Shown here: positions 20,317 through 35,584 of the stretch, one piece after another
How positions within the stretch are numbered: the first letter of the stretch is position 1
How the letters are laid out: each line of letters starts with the position of its first letter
Assembly: GCF_019097855.1 (NCBI RefSeq)
Contig: NZ_JAHRGL010000014.1
Coordinates: forward strand, 1-64,000
Direction: 5' to 3'
From: Geopseudomonas aromaticivorans
GTDB lineage: Bacteria > Pseudomonadota > Gammaproteobacteria > Pseudomonadales > Pseudomonadaceae
Length of the DNA: 64,000 nucleotides
Position numbers and translations under genes: made by a program
Notes under the pieces: model-generated
The model's input: the letters and a program-made list of their open reading frames with translations, nothing else
Told to the model about the DNA's origin: nothing
The model's database searches: none

Positions 20317-20721
20317 GTGGTGAGTCGGAGTTTTGGCCGGGACAAGCGACTGCTGACGCCCCGACAGTTTTCAGCAGTCTTCGACTCCCCCACCGGCAAG
20401 GCTCCCGGCAAGTCTGTTCTGCTCCTGGCCCGTGACAACGGGCTCGATCATCCTCGCCTCGGCTTGGTGATCGGCAAGAAGAGCGTCAAGCTTGCCGTCG
20501 AGCGCAATCGCCTGAAGCGGCTGATCCGTGACTCCTTCCGTCTGCATCAGGAGATGCTCGCCGGTCTGGATATCGTGATGGTCGCGCGCAAGGGTCTCGG
20601 CGATCTGGACAATCCCGAATTGCATCAGCAGTTCGTCAAGCTCTGGAAACGTCTGGCGCGCAATCGGCCCAGCCCGACTGCCCGTCCCGAACAGCCCCTC
20701 GCCGACGGAACCCATGCGTAA
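20317..20721 (+). CDS. rnpA: Ribonuclease P protein component
   Basis: RnpA is the protein cofactor of RNase P, which matures the 5' ends of tRNAs. The 134-residue basic protein has the family core [29 protein letters not shown], including the RNR motif for RNA binding. Two adjacent GTG codons at 20317 and 20320 are possible starts ([13 protein letters not shown]). It begins 14 bp after rpmH and overlaps yidD by 8 bp. Confidence 0.95.
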   Translation: MVSRSFGRDKRLLTPRQFSAVFDSPTGKAPGKSVLLLARDNGLDHPRLGLVIGKKSVKLAVERNRLKRLIRDSFRLHQEMLAGLDIVMVARKGLGDLDNPELHQQFVKLWKRLARNRPSPTARPEQPLADGTHA

Positions 20722-20959
20722 ACTGGCACTCGCATTGATCCAGTTCTATCGCTACGCCATCAGTCCCTTGATGGCCAGTCGCTGTCGCTTTTATCCCAGC
20801 TGTTCCTGCTACGCCCACGAAGCCATCAGCACGCATGGCCTCGCTCGCGGGGGTTGGCTGGCCTTGTGCCGGCTGTCCCGCTGCCACCCCTGGCATGCCG
20901 GTGGTTACGATCCGGTGCCGCCGTCCCGCACGTCCCGACCCTCTTCGATGGCCGAATAA
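20714..20959 (+). CDS. yidD: Membrane protein insertion efficiency factor YidD
   Basis: YidD helps YidC-dependent insertion of inner-membrane proteins. The 81-residue product shows the family signature: an amphipathic N-terminus ([19 protein letters not shown]), [15 protein letters not shown] with conserved cysteines, and [13 protein letters not shown]. It overlaps rnpA and is followed 4 bp later by yidC, a nearly universal arrangement in gammaproteobacteria. Confidence 0.95.
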   Translation: MRKLALALIQFYRYAISPLMASRCRFYPSCSCYAHEAISTHGLARGGWLALCRLSRCHPWHAGGYDPVPPSRTSRPSSMAE

Positions 20960-20963
20960 AATC

Positions 20964-22634
20964 ATGGACATTCAACGCTCGATACTGATCGTCGCTCTGG
21001 CAATCGTGTCTTACATCATGGTTCTCAAGTGGAACGAGGACTACGGCCAGCCGCAGTTGCCGCCGCCGGCCGTCGCCAGCACTGCCGCACCGGCGCTGCC
21101 GACCGACTCGACTCCGGCCAGCCAGACTCAGGCCGATGTACCGGTGGCTGGCAACCAGGCCAACGAGCCGGCGACCGCCGCTGCCGTCGCGCCGAGCAAG
21201 CAGCTGATCCAGGTGCAGACCGATGTGCTCAAGCTGGCCATCGATCCGCAGGGCGGTGACGTGGTGCAGCTGGCCCTGCCGCAGTATCCGCGCAGCCTGC
21301 AGAACCGCGACGTGCCTTTCGCCTTGTTCGACAACGGCAGCGAGCGCACCTATGTGGCGCAGAGCGGCCTGACCGGCGCCAACGGTCCGGATGCCCGCAG
21401 CAGCGGCCGTCCGCTGTACAGCAGCGAGAAGACCCAGTTCCAGCTGACCGACGGTCAGGACCAGCTGGTGGTCGAGCTGAAGTTCAGCGAAGCCGGCGTC
21501 GACTACGTCAAGCGCTTCAGCTTCAAGCGTGGCCAGTACGACTTCACCGTCAGCCATCGCATCGACAACCACAGCGCCCAGCCGTGGAGCGGCAACCTGT
21601 TCGCCCAGCTCAAGCGCGATGCCAGCGGCGACCCGTCGCAGACCAGCGCCACCGGCATGGCCACCTACCTGGGGGCCGCGCTGTGGACGGCCGACGAGCC
21701 GTACAAGAAAGTCGCCATGAAGGACATGGACGGCAAGAACCTGCGCGAAACCGTGCAGGGTGGCTGGGTCGCCTGGCTGCAGCACTACTTCGTCACCGCC
21801 TGGGTACCGGCCAAGGACGACACCAACCAGGTCGCCACCCGCAAGGACAGCCAGGGCAACTACATCATCGGCTTCACCGGCCCGGCCCTCAACGTGCCGG
21901 CCGGCGCCAGCGCGGAAACCAGCGCCACTCTCTACGCCGGTCCGAAATCCCAGGGCAAGCTCAAGGAGCTGTCGCCGGGTCTCGAGCTGACCGTCGACTA
22001 CGGCTTCCTGTGGTTCATCGCCCAGCCGATCTTCTGGCTGCTGCAACATATCCACAGCCTGCTTGGCAACTGGGGCTGGTCGATCATCGCCCTCACCGTG
22101 CTGATCAAGCTGGCGTTCTTCCCGCTGTCGGCGGCCAGCTACAAGTCCATGGCGCGCATGCGTGCCGTGGCGCCCAAGCTGCAGGCCCTGAAGGAGCAGT
22201 ACGGCGATGATCGCCAGAAGATGTCCCAGGGCATGATGGAGCTGTACAAGAAGGAGAAGATCAATCCGCTGGGCGGCTGCCTGCCGATCCTGGTGCAGAT
22301 GCCGGTGTTCCTCGCCCTGTACTGGACCCTGCTGGAAAGCGTGGAGATCCGCCAGGCGCCGTGGCTGGGCTGGATCGTCGACCTGTCGATCAAGGATCCC
22401 TACTTCATCCTGCCGATCATCATGGGCGCCACCATGTTCTTCCAGCAGACCCTCAACCCGACGCCGCCGGACCCCATGCAGGCCAAGGTGATGAAGCTGA
22501 TGCCGATCATCTTCACCTTCTTCTTCCTGTGGTTCCCGGCCGGTCTGGTGCTGTACTGGGTGGTCAACAACGTCCTGTCCATCGCCCAGCAGTGGTACAT
22601 TACTCGGCAGATCGAGCGGGCCGCGCAGGCCTGA
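20964..22634 (+). CDS. yidC: Membrane protein insertase YidC
   Basis: YidC inserts and folds inner-membrane proteins, alone or with SecYEG; one known client is ATP synthase subunit c, whose gene is also in this window. The start is the ATG at 20964 (MDIQRSILIVALA), not the longer frame that runs back through yidD. The 556-residue protein has an N-terminal membrane anchor, a large periplasmic domain with a Pro/Ala-rich entry, and five C-terminal membrane segments including GGCLPILVQMPVFLALYW. A terminator follows. Confidence 0.97.
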   Translation: MDIQRSILIVALAIVSYIMVLKWNEDYGQPQLPPPAVASTAAPALPTDSTPASQTQADVPVAGNQANEPATAAAVAPSKQLIQVQTDVLKLAIDPQGGDVVQLALPQYPRSLQNRDVPFALFDNGSERTYVAQSGLTGANGPDARSSGRPLYSSEKTQFQLTDGQDQLVVELKFSEAGVDYVKRFSFKRGQYDFTVSHRIDNHSAQPWSGNLFAQLKRDASGDPSQTSATGMATYLGAALWTADEPYKKVAMKDMDGKNLRETVQGGWVAWLQHYFVTAWVPAKDDTNQVATRKDSQGNYIIGFTGPALNVPAGASAETSATLYAGPKSQGKLKELSPGLELTVDYGFLWFIAQPIFWLLQHIHSLLGNWGWSIIALTVLIKLAFFPLSAASYKSMARMRAVAPKLQALKEQYGDDRQKMSQGMMELYKKEKINPLGGCLPILVQMPVFLALYWTLLESVEIRQAPWLGWIVDLSIKDPYFILPIIMGATMFFQQTLNPTPPDPMQAKVMKLMPIIFTFFFLWFPAGLVLYWVVNNVLSIAQQWYITRQIERAAQA

Positions 22635-22652
22635 ATCATCCGCTGAATGCAG

Positions 22653-22682
22653 ACGCCCCCTCGTGGGGCGTTTTGCTTTTTA
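22653..22682 (+). terminator. Rho-independent terminator after yidC
   Basis: ACGCCCC (22653-22659) and GGGGCGT (22665-22671) pair around a 5-base loop and are followed by TTTGCTTTTT. It separates yidC from mnmE. Confidence 0.85.
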
Positions 22683-22697
22683 CCCCCGGAGGCCGCC

Positions 22698-24065
22698 ATG
22701 CACCCCGTCCGTGACACCATCGCCGCCGTCGCCACCGCGCAGGGTCGCGGCGGGGTCGGCATCGTCCGCGTTTCCGGTCCGCGCGCGCGGGCCATCGCCA
22801 TCAGCCTCAGCGGCCGCGAGCCCGAGCCGCGGCACGCCTACTACTGCGCGTTCTTCGCCGACGATGGCGAGGTGATCGACGAGGGCCTGCTGCTGTTCTT
22901 CCGCGGCCCGAACTCCTTCACCGGCGAGGACGTGCTCGAACTGCAGGGCCACGGCGGCCCGGTGGTGCTCGACATGCTGCTGCGCCGCTGCCTGGAACTG
23001 GGCGCGCGGCTGGCCCGGCCCGGCGAGTTCAGCGAGCGCGCCTTCCTCAACGACAAGCTCGACCTGGCCCAGGCCGAGGCCATCGCCGACCTGATCGAGG
23101 CCAGCAGCGAGCAGGCCGCGCGCAATGCCGTGCGCTCGCTGCAGGGCGAGTTCTCGCGCAAGGTGCAGCATCTCGCCGACAAGCTGATCGAGCTGCGCAT
23201 GTACGTCGAAGCGGCCATCGACTTCCCCGAGGAGGAGATCGACTTCCTCGCCGACGGCCACGTGCTCGGCCAGCTCGACGGCGTGCGCAGCGAGCTGCTG
23301 GGAGTGCAGCGCGAGGCGGGACAGGGCGCGCTGCTGCGCGACGGCATGACCGTGGTGATCGCCGGGCGGCCCAACGCCGGCAAGTCCAGCCTGCTCAACG
23401 CCCTGGCCGGCCGCGAGGCGGCCATCGTCACCGACATCGCCGGCACCACCCGCGACGTGCTGCGCGAACATATCCACATCGACGGCATGCCGCTGCACGT
23501 GGTCGACACCGCCGGCCTGCGCGACACCGAGGATCAGGTCGAGCGGATCGGCGTCGAGCGCGCGCTCAAGGCCATCGGCGAGGCCGACCGCGTGCTGCTG
23601 GTGGTCGACGCCACCGCACCGGAGGCCGCCGATCCGTTCGCCCTGTGGCCGGAATTCCTCGAGCAGCGCCCCGATCCGGCGCGGGTCACCCTGATCCGCA
23701 ACAAGGCCGACCTGTCCGGCGAGGCCATCCGCCTGGAAAGCTGCGCCGATGGCCACGTGACGATCAGCCTGTCGGCGCGCAGCGGTGGCGGCCTCGAGCT
23801 GCTGCGCGAGCACCTGAAGACCTGCATGGGCTTCGAGCAGACCACCGAAAGCAGCTTCAGCGCCCGCCGCCGCCACCTAGACGCCCTGCGCCAGGCGGGG
23901 GGTTATCTGGAGCACGGCCGCGAGCAGCTGACCCTGCTCGGCGCCGGCGAACTGCTGGCCGAGGACCTGCGCATGGCCCACCAAGCGCTGGGCGAGATCA
24001 CCGGCGCGTTCACCCCCGACGACCTGCTCGGGCGGATCTTCTCCAGCTTCTGCATCGGCAAGTAG
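22698..24065 (+). CDS. mnmE: tRNA modification GTPase MnmE
   Basis: MnmE with MnmG adds the carboxymethylaminomethyl group to U34 of several tRNAs. The start ATG at 22698 has a GGAGG site just upstream; an earlier in-frame ATG at 22647 lies in the yidC terminator and is rejected. The 455-residue protein has the tetrahydrofolate-binding N-terminus, a helical domain, the G domain (Walker [22 protein letters not shown]) and the C-terminal CIGK motif with the catalytic cysteine. Its partner mnmG lies 540 bp downstream. Confidence 0.97.
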   Translation: MHPVRDTIAAVATAQGRGGVGIVRVSGPRARAIAISLSGREPEPRHAYYCAFFADDGEVIDEGLLLFFRGPNSFTGEDVLELQGHGGPVVLDMLLRRCLELGARLARPGEFSERAFLNDKLDLAQAEAIADLIEASSEQAARNAVRSLQGEFSRKVQHLADKLIELRMYVEAAIDFPEEEIDFLADGHVLGQLDGVRSELLGVQREAGQGALLRDGMTVVIAGRPNAGKSSLLNALAGREAAIVTDIAGTTRDVLREHIHIDGMPLHVVDTAGLRDTEDQVERIGVERALKAIGEADRVLLVVDATAPEAADPFALWPEFLEQRPDPARVTLIRNKADLSGEAIRLESCADGHVTISLSARSGGGLELLREHLKTCMGFEQTTESSFSARRRHLDALRQAGGYLEHGREQLTLLGAGELLAEDLRMAHQALGEITGAFTPDDLLGRIFSSFCIGK

Positions 24066-24187
24066 CGTCCCTCCCGGCCAGCTGACCTGCGTGTCGGCTG
24101 GCCATCTCTCCCTGCATTCCCTCAGCAGAGCCGGTTTTCTCGCCGGCCCTGCGTCTCGCTGTGCTCGCTCGTCAGGCGGATAGGGGC

Positions 24188-24528
24188 TTGTCCACATAAA
24201 AATCCGCCCGGATAAGCTCTGTGGACAACCCATCCAGAGCTCCGTAGACAAGACGGCGCTCCGACTGTGGATAACCACGTCTGTGGATAAATGACTTGTC
24301 CACACACAGGCTCAAGTCGGTTGTCCAGAGACCTCAAGGCTGCCTGTGTACAGCCTTATTAAGTGCATAACTTATTGATCTGTAAGGCTTATATGAAACT
24401 ATCCACAGAATCTGTGCACACCTATAACAAGCTTAAAAACAAGCTCTTTAAAAAATCGTTCTCTCTATTTTTTTGTTGATTAGCCCAGGTCATCCAGGCT
24501 CCTACCGGCTGGCTATTTTTTGTCCACA
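24188..24528. other. Second DnaA-box-rich, AT-rich region (mnmE-mnmG gap)
   Basis: Perfect boxes lie at 24266-24274 and 24282-24290. One-mismatch boxes lie at 24188-24196, 24220-24228, 24296-24304, 24400-24408 and 24520-24528. The right half (about 24355-24480) is very AT-rich, with ACTTATTGATC, CTTTAAAAAATCG and TATTTTTTTG. The 541-bp gap therefore has the build of an origin, about 4.5 kb from the dnaA-rpmH region. In many bacteria oriC lies next to gidA/mnmG, so this could be an ancestral or auxiliary origin. Confidence 0.7.
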
Positions 24529-24606
24529 CTGCTTCATTCACCCCGGAGAAGCCTCTATACTCCGCGGCTTTCCGAATTCCCTTCCCGAACAGGCACGAGG
24601 TGCGTG

Positions 24607-26498
<1,892 letters not shown>

Positions 26499-26499
<1 letters not shown>

Positions 26500-27146
26500 T
26501 GTCCGTCGTTACCCCGGCCCACGCCGCCGAACTGGCGCGCGGCGCCGCCCAGCTCGGTGTCGAGCTGAGTGCCCTGCAGCAGGAACAGCTGCTGGCCTAC
26601 CTGGCCCTGCTGATCAAGTGGAACCAGGCCTACAACCTGACCGCGGTGCGCAATCCCGACGAGATGGTGTCGCGCCACCTGCTCGACAGCCTGAGCCTGG
26701 TGCCGTTCGTGCGCGAGGCTGGGGATAACTGGCTGGACGTCGGCAGTGGCGGCGGCATGCCCGGCATTCCGCTGGCCATCCTGTTCCCCGAGCGGCGCTT
26801 CACCACCCTCGATTCCAACGGCAAGAAGAGCCGTTTCCAGACCCAGGTCAAGCTGGAGCTGAGACTGGCCAACCTGGAAGTTGTCCACAGCCGTGTGGAA
26901 AACTTCCAGCCGGTGCAGCCGTTTGCCGGCATAGTGTCGCGGGCGTTCAGCTCGCTGGCCGATTTCGCCAACTGGACCCGCCACCTGGGCGATGCCGAGA
27001 CCCGCTGGCTGGCGATGAAGGGCGTGCATCCCGCCGAGGAGCTCGCCGAGCTGCCGGCGGATTTTCGTCTGGAAGCCGAACATGCGCTGCAGGTGCCCGG
27101 TTGCCAGGGCCAGCGTCATCTGCTGATACTGCGCCGCTGCGCCTGA
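26499..27146 (+). CDS. rsmG: 16S rRNA (guanine527-N7)-methyltransferase RsmG
   Basis: RsmG (GidB) methylates G527 of 16S rRNA using SAM; loss of it gives low-level streptomycin resistance in other bacteria. The 215-residue protein has the Rossmann SAM-binding motif [16 protein letters not shown] and the later block [15 protein letters not shown]. Its ATG shares one base with the mnmG stop (TGATG). It is 18 bp before parA in the conserved gidA-gidB-parA-parB order. Confidence 0.97.
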
Positions 27147-27164
27147 AGGGAGAGACTGCCGAGC

Positions 27165-27956
27165 ATGGCTAAAGTATTTGCGATCGCCAATCAGAAGGGC
27201 GGGGTGGGCAAGACCACCAGTTGCGTCAACCTGGCTGCCTCGCTGGTGGCGACCCAGCGCCGCGTGTTGCTGATCGACCTCGATCCGCAGGGCAACGCCA
27301 CCACCGGCAGCGGGGTGGACAAGCTCAACCTCGAACAGTCGGTGTACGACGTGTTGCTCGGCAACTGCGACCTGGCCGCGGCCATGCAGTCCTCCGAGCA
27401 CGGCGGCTACCAGCTGCTGCCGGCCAACCGCGACCTCACCGCCGCCGAGGTCACCCTGCTCGAGCTGCCGAACAAGGAGCAGCGCCTGCGCCAGGCGCTG
27501 GCGCCGATCCGCGACAACTACGACTTCATCCTGATCGACTGCCCGCCGGCGCTGTCGATGCTGACCATCAACGCCCTGGTTGCCGCCGATGCGGTGATCA
27601 TCCCCATGCAGTGCGAGTACTACGCGCTGGAAGGGCTGTCCGACCTGGTCAACAGCATCCAGCGCATCGGCGCGCTGCTCAACCCGAGCCTGCGCATCGA
27701 GGGCATCCTGCGCACCATGTACGACCCGCGCATCGGTCTGACCAACGACGTCACCGCCCAGCTGCAGCAGCACTTCGGCGAGGCTCTCTACGAGACCACC
27801 ATCCCGCGCAACGTGCGTCTGGCCGAGGCGCCCAGCCACGGCATGCCGGCGCTGGTCTACGACAAGTCTTCGCGCGGCGCCAAGGCCTATCTGGAACTGG
27901 CCAAGGAACTGGTCGCCCGTCAGCGTCGCGTCAAACGCGCCGCCACCACTGCTTGA
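27165..27956 (+). CDS. parA: Chromosome partitioning ATPase ParA (Soj)
   Basis: ParA moves ParB-parS complexes apart to segregate the origin regions. The 263-residue protein has the deviant Walker A motif KGGVGKTT near the N-terminus (residues 11-18), the Walker A' block LLIDLDPQGN and Walker B ILIDCPPALS. It lies 10 bp before parB and is probably co-expressed with it. Two parS sites are in the same window. Confidence 0.97.
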   Translation: MAKVFAIANQKGGVGKTTSCVNLAASLVATQRRVLLIDLDPQGNATTGSGVDKLNLEQSVYDVLLGNCDLAAAMQSSEHGGYQLLPANRDLTAAEVTLLELPNKEQRLRQALAPIRDNYDFILIDCPPALSMLTINALVAADAVIIPMQCEYYALEGLSDLVNSIQRIGALLNPSLRIEGILRTMYDPRIGLTNDVTAQLQQHFGEALYETTIPRNVRLAEAPSHGMPALVYDKSSRGAKAYLELAKELVARQRRVKRAATTA

Positions 27957-27966
27957 GGAGCCGCAC

Positions 27967-28836
27967 ATGGCTGTGAAGAAACGCGGACTCGGCCGTGGCC
28001 TGGACGCCCTGCTCGGTGGCACCAGCGTCAACGCCCTGCAGGATCAGGCGGTCAGGGCGCCGCGCGATGAACTGCAGCAGCTGCCGCTGGACCTGCTGCA
28101 GCGTGGCAAGTACCAGCCGCGCCGCGACATGGACCCGCAGGCGCTCGAGGAGCTGTCCCACTCGATCCGCAGCCAGGGGCTGATGCAGCCGGTGGTGGTG
28201 CGTCCGATCGACGGTGAGCGCTACGAGATCATCGCCGGCGAGCGCCGCTGGCGCGCCTGCCAGCTGGCCGGTCTGGAACGCATTCCGGCGCTGGTGCGCG
28301 AGGTCAGCGACGAGGCGGCCATCGCCATGGCGCTGATCGAGAACATCCAGCGCGAGGACCTCAACCCGATCGAGGAAGCCGTGGCCCTGCAGCGCCTGCA
28401 GCACGACTTCCAGCTGACCCAGCAGCAGGTCGCCGACGCGGTGGGCAAGTCGCGGGTGACCATTGCCAACCTGCTGCGCCTGACCGCGCTGCCGGAAGAG
28501 GTGAAAGTCCTGCTGGCCCACGGCGATCTGGAGATGGGCCACGCCCGTGCCCTGCTCGGCCTGCCGGCGGAACGCCAGGTGGAAGGAGCGCGACATGTTG
28601 TCGCGCGTGGTCTGACCGTTCGTCAGACCGAAGCGCTGGTGCGCCAGTGGCTGAGCGGCAAGCCGGAGGTGGAAGCGGCCAAGGCCGATCCGGATATCGC
28701 TCGCCTCGAACAGCGCCTGGCCGAGCGGCTGGGCGCGGCGGTGCAGATCCGCCACGGTGAAAAGGGCAAGGGCCAGCTGGTAATCCGCTACAGTTCTCTG
28801 GACGAGCTGCAAGGGGTGCTGGCGCACATCCGCTGA
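27967..28836 (+). CDS. parB: Chromosome partitioning protein ParB
   Basis: ParB binds parS sites and spreads as a CTP-dependent clamp, guiding chromosome segregation with ParA. The 289-residue protein has a basic N-terminus (MAVKKRGLGRGLDALLGG), the CTP-binding core with IAGERRWRAC, the helix-turn-helix region TQQQVADAVGKSRVTIANLLRL and a C-terminal dimerisation domain. Its targets here are the parS palindromes at 15706 and 40776. Confidence 0.97.
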   Translation: MAVKKRGLGRGLDALLGGTSVNALQDQAVRAPRDELQQLPLDLLQRGKYQPRRDMDPQALEELSHSIRSQGLMQPVVVRPIDGERYEIIAGERRWRACQLAGLERIPALVREVSDEAAIAMALIENIQREDLNPIEEAVALQRLQHDFQLTQQQVADAVGKSRVTIANLLRLTALPEEVKVLLAHGDLEMGHARALLGLPAERQVEGARHVVARGLTVRQTEALVRQWLSGKPEVEAAKADPDIARLEQRLAERLGAAVQIRHGEKGKGQLVIRYSSLDELQGVLAHIR

Positions 28837-28881
28837 TCGCAGCGATTGTGTAGCCAGAGTACATATTCGACTACCCGGCAG

Positions 28882-28910
28882 TTGAACGGGGCAAGTTCCC
28901 CCCCTATACT
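28882..28910 (+). promoter_or_regulatory. Promoter of the atp operon
   Basis: TTGAAC (28882-28887) and TATACT (28905-28910) are separated by exactly 17 bp, about 68 bp before the atpI start. The match to sigma-70 consensus is strong. Confidence 0.7.
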
Positions 28911-28977
28911 CCCGGCGCAATTTTGGCCGGCATGGTGCTTGCTAAGCAGGCCGGCAACACGGAAACGGGGCGACGTG

Positions 28978-29376
28978 GTGAACATTCGCAACAAGACCCC
29001 TATGCACCGCCTGGCGGTATTCCCGTTGCTGCTCACCCAGCTGGGGGTGACCGTGGTGGTCGCCATGGCCGGGTGGCTGTGGAAAGGTCCGGTCGCCGGA
29101 TATTCCGCACTGCTTGGCGGCATGATTGCACTGGTGCCGAATGTGTACTTCGCGTACAAAGCCTTCCGTTACTTCGGGGCGCGTTCGGTACGAGCCATCG
29201 TCCAGTCCTTCTGGTCGGGCGAGATGGGCAAACTGTTTCTGACGGCAGCGTTGTTTGCGCTGGTGTTTGCAGGAGTGGAGCGGTTGAACGTGGCGGCGCT
29301 GTTTGTCGGCTACGGACTGGTGCTAGGCACCTCCGCGTGTTCCCTCCTGCTGGTGAAAGGCTTTCCAAAGCATTAG
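28978..29376 (+). CDS. atpI: ATP synthase protein I
   Basis: AtpI helps assemble the c-ring of F-type ATP synthase. A GTG at 28978 (VNIRNKTPMHRLAVFPLL) is used as the start; the upstream extension crosses the predicted promoter. The 132-residue protein has four predicted membrane segments, including AGYSALLGGMIALVPNVYFAYKAF and the C-terminal FVGYGLVLGTSACSLLLV. It is the first gene of the atpIBEFHAGDC operon. Confidence 0.9.
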   Translation: MNIRNKTPMHRLAVFPLLLTQLGVTVVVAMAGWLWKGPVAGYSALLGGMIALVPNVYFAYKAFRYFGARSVRAIVQSFWSGEMGKLFLTAALFALVFAGVERLNVAALFVGYGLVLGTSACSLLLVKGFPKH

Positions 29377-30210
<834 letters not shown>

Positions 30211-30256
30211 ACAGTGGACCAACCCTCGCTTTAACCAACGAAACCTTAACTTTTAG

Positions 30257-30502
<246 letters not shown>

Positions 30503-30603
30503 GTTCAAGCATCCGCGGTTTTTCGACCGGGCTGTGTCCATGCACAGTCCGGTCGCCGAGGATTTGACTACCGGACCCACGAGATAGCACGAGGTAAATC
30601 GCT

Positions 30604-31074
30604 GTGAACATTAACTTGACGCTGTTCGGTCAAACGATTTCCTTCGCTATTTTCGTCTGGTTCACCATGAAGTTTGTGTGGCCGCCGATCACGGCTGCCA
30701 TGCAAGCCCGCCAGAAGAAAATTGCCGAAGGTCTGGATGCCGCCGGCCGTGCCCAGCGCGACCTGCAACTGGCCCAGGAAAAAGCTGCCCAGACGCTCCG
30801 CGAAACCAAGGAGCAGGCTGCCGAGATTCTCGACAAGGCAAGCAAGACCGCCAATGCGATCGTCGAGGAATCCAAGCAGCAGGCCCGTAGCGAAGGCGAG
30901 CGTCTGCTTGTCGCCGCCAAGGCCGAAATCGAGGTTGAAGTGAATCGCGCCAAGGATCAGCTGCGCGCCCAGGTTGCGGCTCTCGCCGTCGCTGGTGCCG
31001 AGAAGATCCTGGAGTCCTCCGTGGACGCCAAGGCACACAACGATCTGGTCGCAAAACTGGCCTCCCAACTCTAA
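30604..31074 (+). CDS. atpF: F0F1 ATP synthase subunit b
   Basis: Subunit b is the peripheral stalk that holds F1 against F0. The 156-residue protein has one N-terminal membrane helix ([22 protein letters not shown]) followed by a long charged coiled coil. The start codon is GTG at 30604, with GAGGTAAATC just before it. Next comes atpH after 12 bp. Confidence 0.97.
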   Translation: MNINLTLFGQTISFAIFVWFTMKFVWPPITAAMQARQKKIAEGLDAAGRAQRDLQLAQEKAAQTLRETKEQAAEILDKASKTANAIVEESKQQARSEGERLLVAAKAEIEVEVNRAKDQLRAQVAALAVAGAEKILESSVDAKAHNDLVAKLASQL

Positions 31075-31086
31075 GCGAGGCGAGCG

Positions 31087-31623
31087 ATGGCAACTATCAA
31101 TACGCTTGCTCGGCCTTATGCGAAAGCCGCTTTCGAGTTCGCTTCCGCCGCCAAACAAACCGATGCCTGGTCGAACATGCTGGCTCTGAGCGCCGCCTTC
31201 GTGGAGTCTCCCGAAGTCATCGCCCAGCTGCATAACCCGGCCCTGACCCACGACCGCAAGGCCGGGGTTCTGGTTCAGCTGTGCGCTGAAAGCATCGACG
31301 AGTCGTTCTGCAACTTCGTGGCGGCCTTGGGTGAAAACAATCGCCTGGAGCTGCTGCCGACCGTGCGCGACCAGTTCGAGCTGCTGAAGGCGGAAGCCGA
31401 GCGTTCGATCGAGGTCGAGGTCGAAACGGCTCACGAACTGAGCGCCGAACAACTCCAAACTCTGGCTGCCGCCTTGTCGAAGCGGCTAGATCGCACCGTC
31501 CAGCCTACCCCGGTCGTCAATCCCGCCCTTATCGGCGGTTTGATCATTCGTGCGGGTGACCTGGTTATCGACGGTTCGGTCCGCGGCAAACTGAACCAGT
31601 TGGCCGAAGCGTTGAAATCCTGA
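31087..31623 (+). CDS. atpH: F0F1 ATP synthase subunit delta
   Basis: Delta links the b stalk to the top of the alpha3beta3 hexamer. The 178-residue protein starts MATINTLARPYAKAAFEFA and ends with the beta-type block NPALIGGLIIRAGDLVIDGSVRGKL, both typical for the family. It sits between atpF and atpA in standard order. Confidence 0.97.
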   Translation: MATINTLARPYAKAAFEFASAAKQTDAWSNMLALSAAFVESPEVIAQLHNPALTHDRKAGVLVQLCAESIDESFCNFVAALGENNRLELLPTVRDQFELLKAEAERSIEVEVETAHELSAEQLQTLAAALSKRLDRTVQPTPVVNPALIGGLIIRAGDLVIDGSVRGKLNQLAEALKS

Positions 31624-31638
31624 TTTGAGGGGCATGGC

Positions 31639-33183
31639 ATGCAGCAACTGAATCCTTCCGAAATTAGCGAAATCATCAAGCAGCGTATCGCCAAGCTTGA
31701 TGTGACCGCGCAGGCCCGTAACGAAGGCACCGTCGTCAGCGTATCTGACGGCATCGTGCGCATCTTCGGTCTGGCCGATGTAATGTACGGCGAAATGATC
31801 GAGTTCCCGGGCGGCGTCTACGGTATGGCGCTGAACCTGGAGCAGGACTCCGTTGGCGCCGTGGTTCTGGGCAGCTACCAGAGCCTGAACGAAGGCATGA
31901 GCGCCAAGTGCACCGGCCGCATCCTCGAAGTTCCGGTTGGTCCGGAACTGCTGGGTCGCGTGGTCGATGCCCTGGGCAACCCGATCGACGGCAAAGGCCC
32001 GATCGACGCCAAAGAAACCGATGCGGTCGAGAAGGTCGCTCCGGGCGTGATCTGGCGTAAGTCGGTCGACCAGCCGGTACAGACCGGCTACAAGTCGGTC
32101 GACGCCATGATCCCGGTTGGCCGTGGCCAGCGCGAGCTGATCATCGGTGACCGCCAGATCGGCAAGACTGCGATGGCCATCGACGCCATCATCAACCAGA
32201 AGAACAGCGGCATCCGCTGCGTGTACGTGGCTATCGGTCAGAAGCAGTCGACCATAGCCAACGTGGTGCGCAAGCTGGAAGAGCACGGCGCCCTGGCCAA
32301 CACCATCGTGGTGGCTGCGTCGGCTTCCGAATCCGCTGCCCTGCAGTACCTGGCACCGTACGCCGGTTGCACCATGGGTGAATACTTCCGCGACCGCGGC
32401 GAAGACGCCCTGATCGTTTACGACGACCTGTCCAAGCAGGCCGTGGCCTACCGCCAGATCTCCCTGCTGCTGCGCCGTCCGCCGGGCCGCGAAGCCTACC
32501 CGGGCGACGTGTTCTATCTCCACAGCCGTCTGCTGGAGCGCGCTTCCCGCGTTTCCGAAGAGTATGTCGAGAAGTTCACCAACGGTGCCGTGAAGGGCAA
32601 GACCGGTTCGCTGACCGCGCTGCCGATCATCGAAACCCAGGCCGGCGACGTTTCCGCGTTCGTTCCGACCAACGTGATCTCGATCACCGACGGTCAGATC
32701 TTCCTGGAATCGGCCATGTTCAACTCGGGTCTGCGTCCGGCGGTCAACGCCGGTATCTCGGTATCCCGCGTTGGTGGTGCCGCCCAGACCAAGATCATCA
32801 AGAAGCTGTCCGGCGGCATCCGTACCGCGCTGGCCCAGTACCGTGAACTGGCGGCCTTCGCCCAGTTCGCCTCGGATCTGGACGACGCGACCCGCAAGCA
32901 GCTCGACCATGGTCAGCGCGTTACCGAGCTGATGAAGCAGAAGCAGTTTGCGCCGATGTCCATCGCCGACATGTCGCTGTCTCTGTACGCCGCCGAGCGT
33001 GGTTTCCTGGCCGACGTCGACGTGAAGAAAGTCGGCGCCTTCGAGCAGGGCCTGATCGCCTTCTTCAACCGCGAGTTCGCCGACCTGATGGCGAAGATCA
33101 ACGTGAAGGGCGACTTTAACGACGAAATCGACGCAGGCCTGAAGGCCGGCATCGAGAAGTTCAAGGCCACTCAGAGCTGGTAA
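31639..33183 (+). CDS. atpA: F0F1 ATP synthase subunit alpha
   Basis: Alpha subunits alternate with beta in F1 and bind non-catalytic nucleotides. The 514-residue protein has the P-loop GDRQIGKTA and the family signature containing [22 protein letters not shown]. The length matches other gammaproteobacterial AtpA. A very stable hairpin follows before atpG. Confidence 0.98.
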   Translation: MQQLNPSEISEIIKQRIAKLDVTAQARNEGTVVSVSDGIVRIFGLADVMYGEMIEFPGGVYGMALNLEQDSVGAVVLGSYQSLNEGMSAKCTGRILEVPVGPELLGRVVDALGNPIDGKGPIDAKETDAVEKVAPGVIWRKSVDQPVQTGYKSVDAMIPVGRGQRELIIGDRQIGKTAMAIDAIINQKNSGIRCVYVAIGQKQSTIANVVRKLEEHGALANTIVVAASASESAALQYLAPYAGCTMGEYFRDRGEDALIVYDDLSKQAVAYRQISLLLRRPPGREAYPGDVFYLHSRLLERASRVSEEYVEKFTNGAVKGKTGSLTALPIIETQAGDVSAFVPTNVISITDGQIFLESAMFNSGLRPAVNAGISVSRVGGAAQTKIIKKLSGGIRTALAQYRELAAFAQFASDLDDATRKQLDHGQRVTELMKQKQFAPMSIADMSLSLYAAERGFLADVDVKKVGAFEQGLIAFFNREFADLMAKINVKGDFNDEIDAGLKAGIEKFKATQSW

Positions 33184-33189
33184 GCCGCA

Positions 33190-33211
33190 GCGGGAGCCGC
33201 AAGGCTCCCGC
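33190..33211 (+). other. Intercistronic GNRA-loop hairpin between atpA and atpG
   Basis: GCGGGAGCC (33190-33198) and GGCTCCCGC (33203-33211) pair perfectly around a GCAA tetraloop. There is no T-tract, so it is more likely an RNA-stability or processing element than a terminator. Confidence 0.7.
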
Positions 33212-33233
33212 CTGCTAACCCGAAAGGTGTCAC

Positions 33234-35508
<2,275 letters not shown>

Positions 35509-35514
35509 CTGGCG

Positions 35515-35565
35515 CGCCCGCTGGCGGGCGCTCGACCAGGCGGCGGCTACCCGGTAGCGCCGCCT
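35515..35565 (+). other. Two hairpins between atpD and atpC
   Basis: CGCCCGC/GCGGGCG (35515-35530) and a longer stem AGGCGGCG/CGCCGCCT (35538-35565, with a one-base bulge inside) fill the atpD-atpC gap. They lack a T-tract and may tune atpC expression or RNA decay. Confidence 0.55.
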
Positions 35566-35584
35566 GCTTACCGAGGCATGAAAT

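Noticed and set aside
20835-20963. N-terminal extension of YidC
   Set aside because: It is a frame shadow of yidD. The family start MDIQRSILIVALA lies at 20964.
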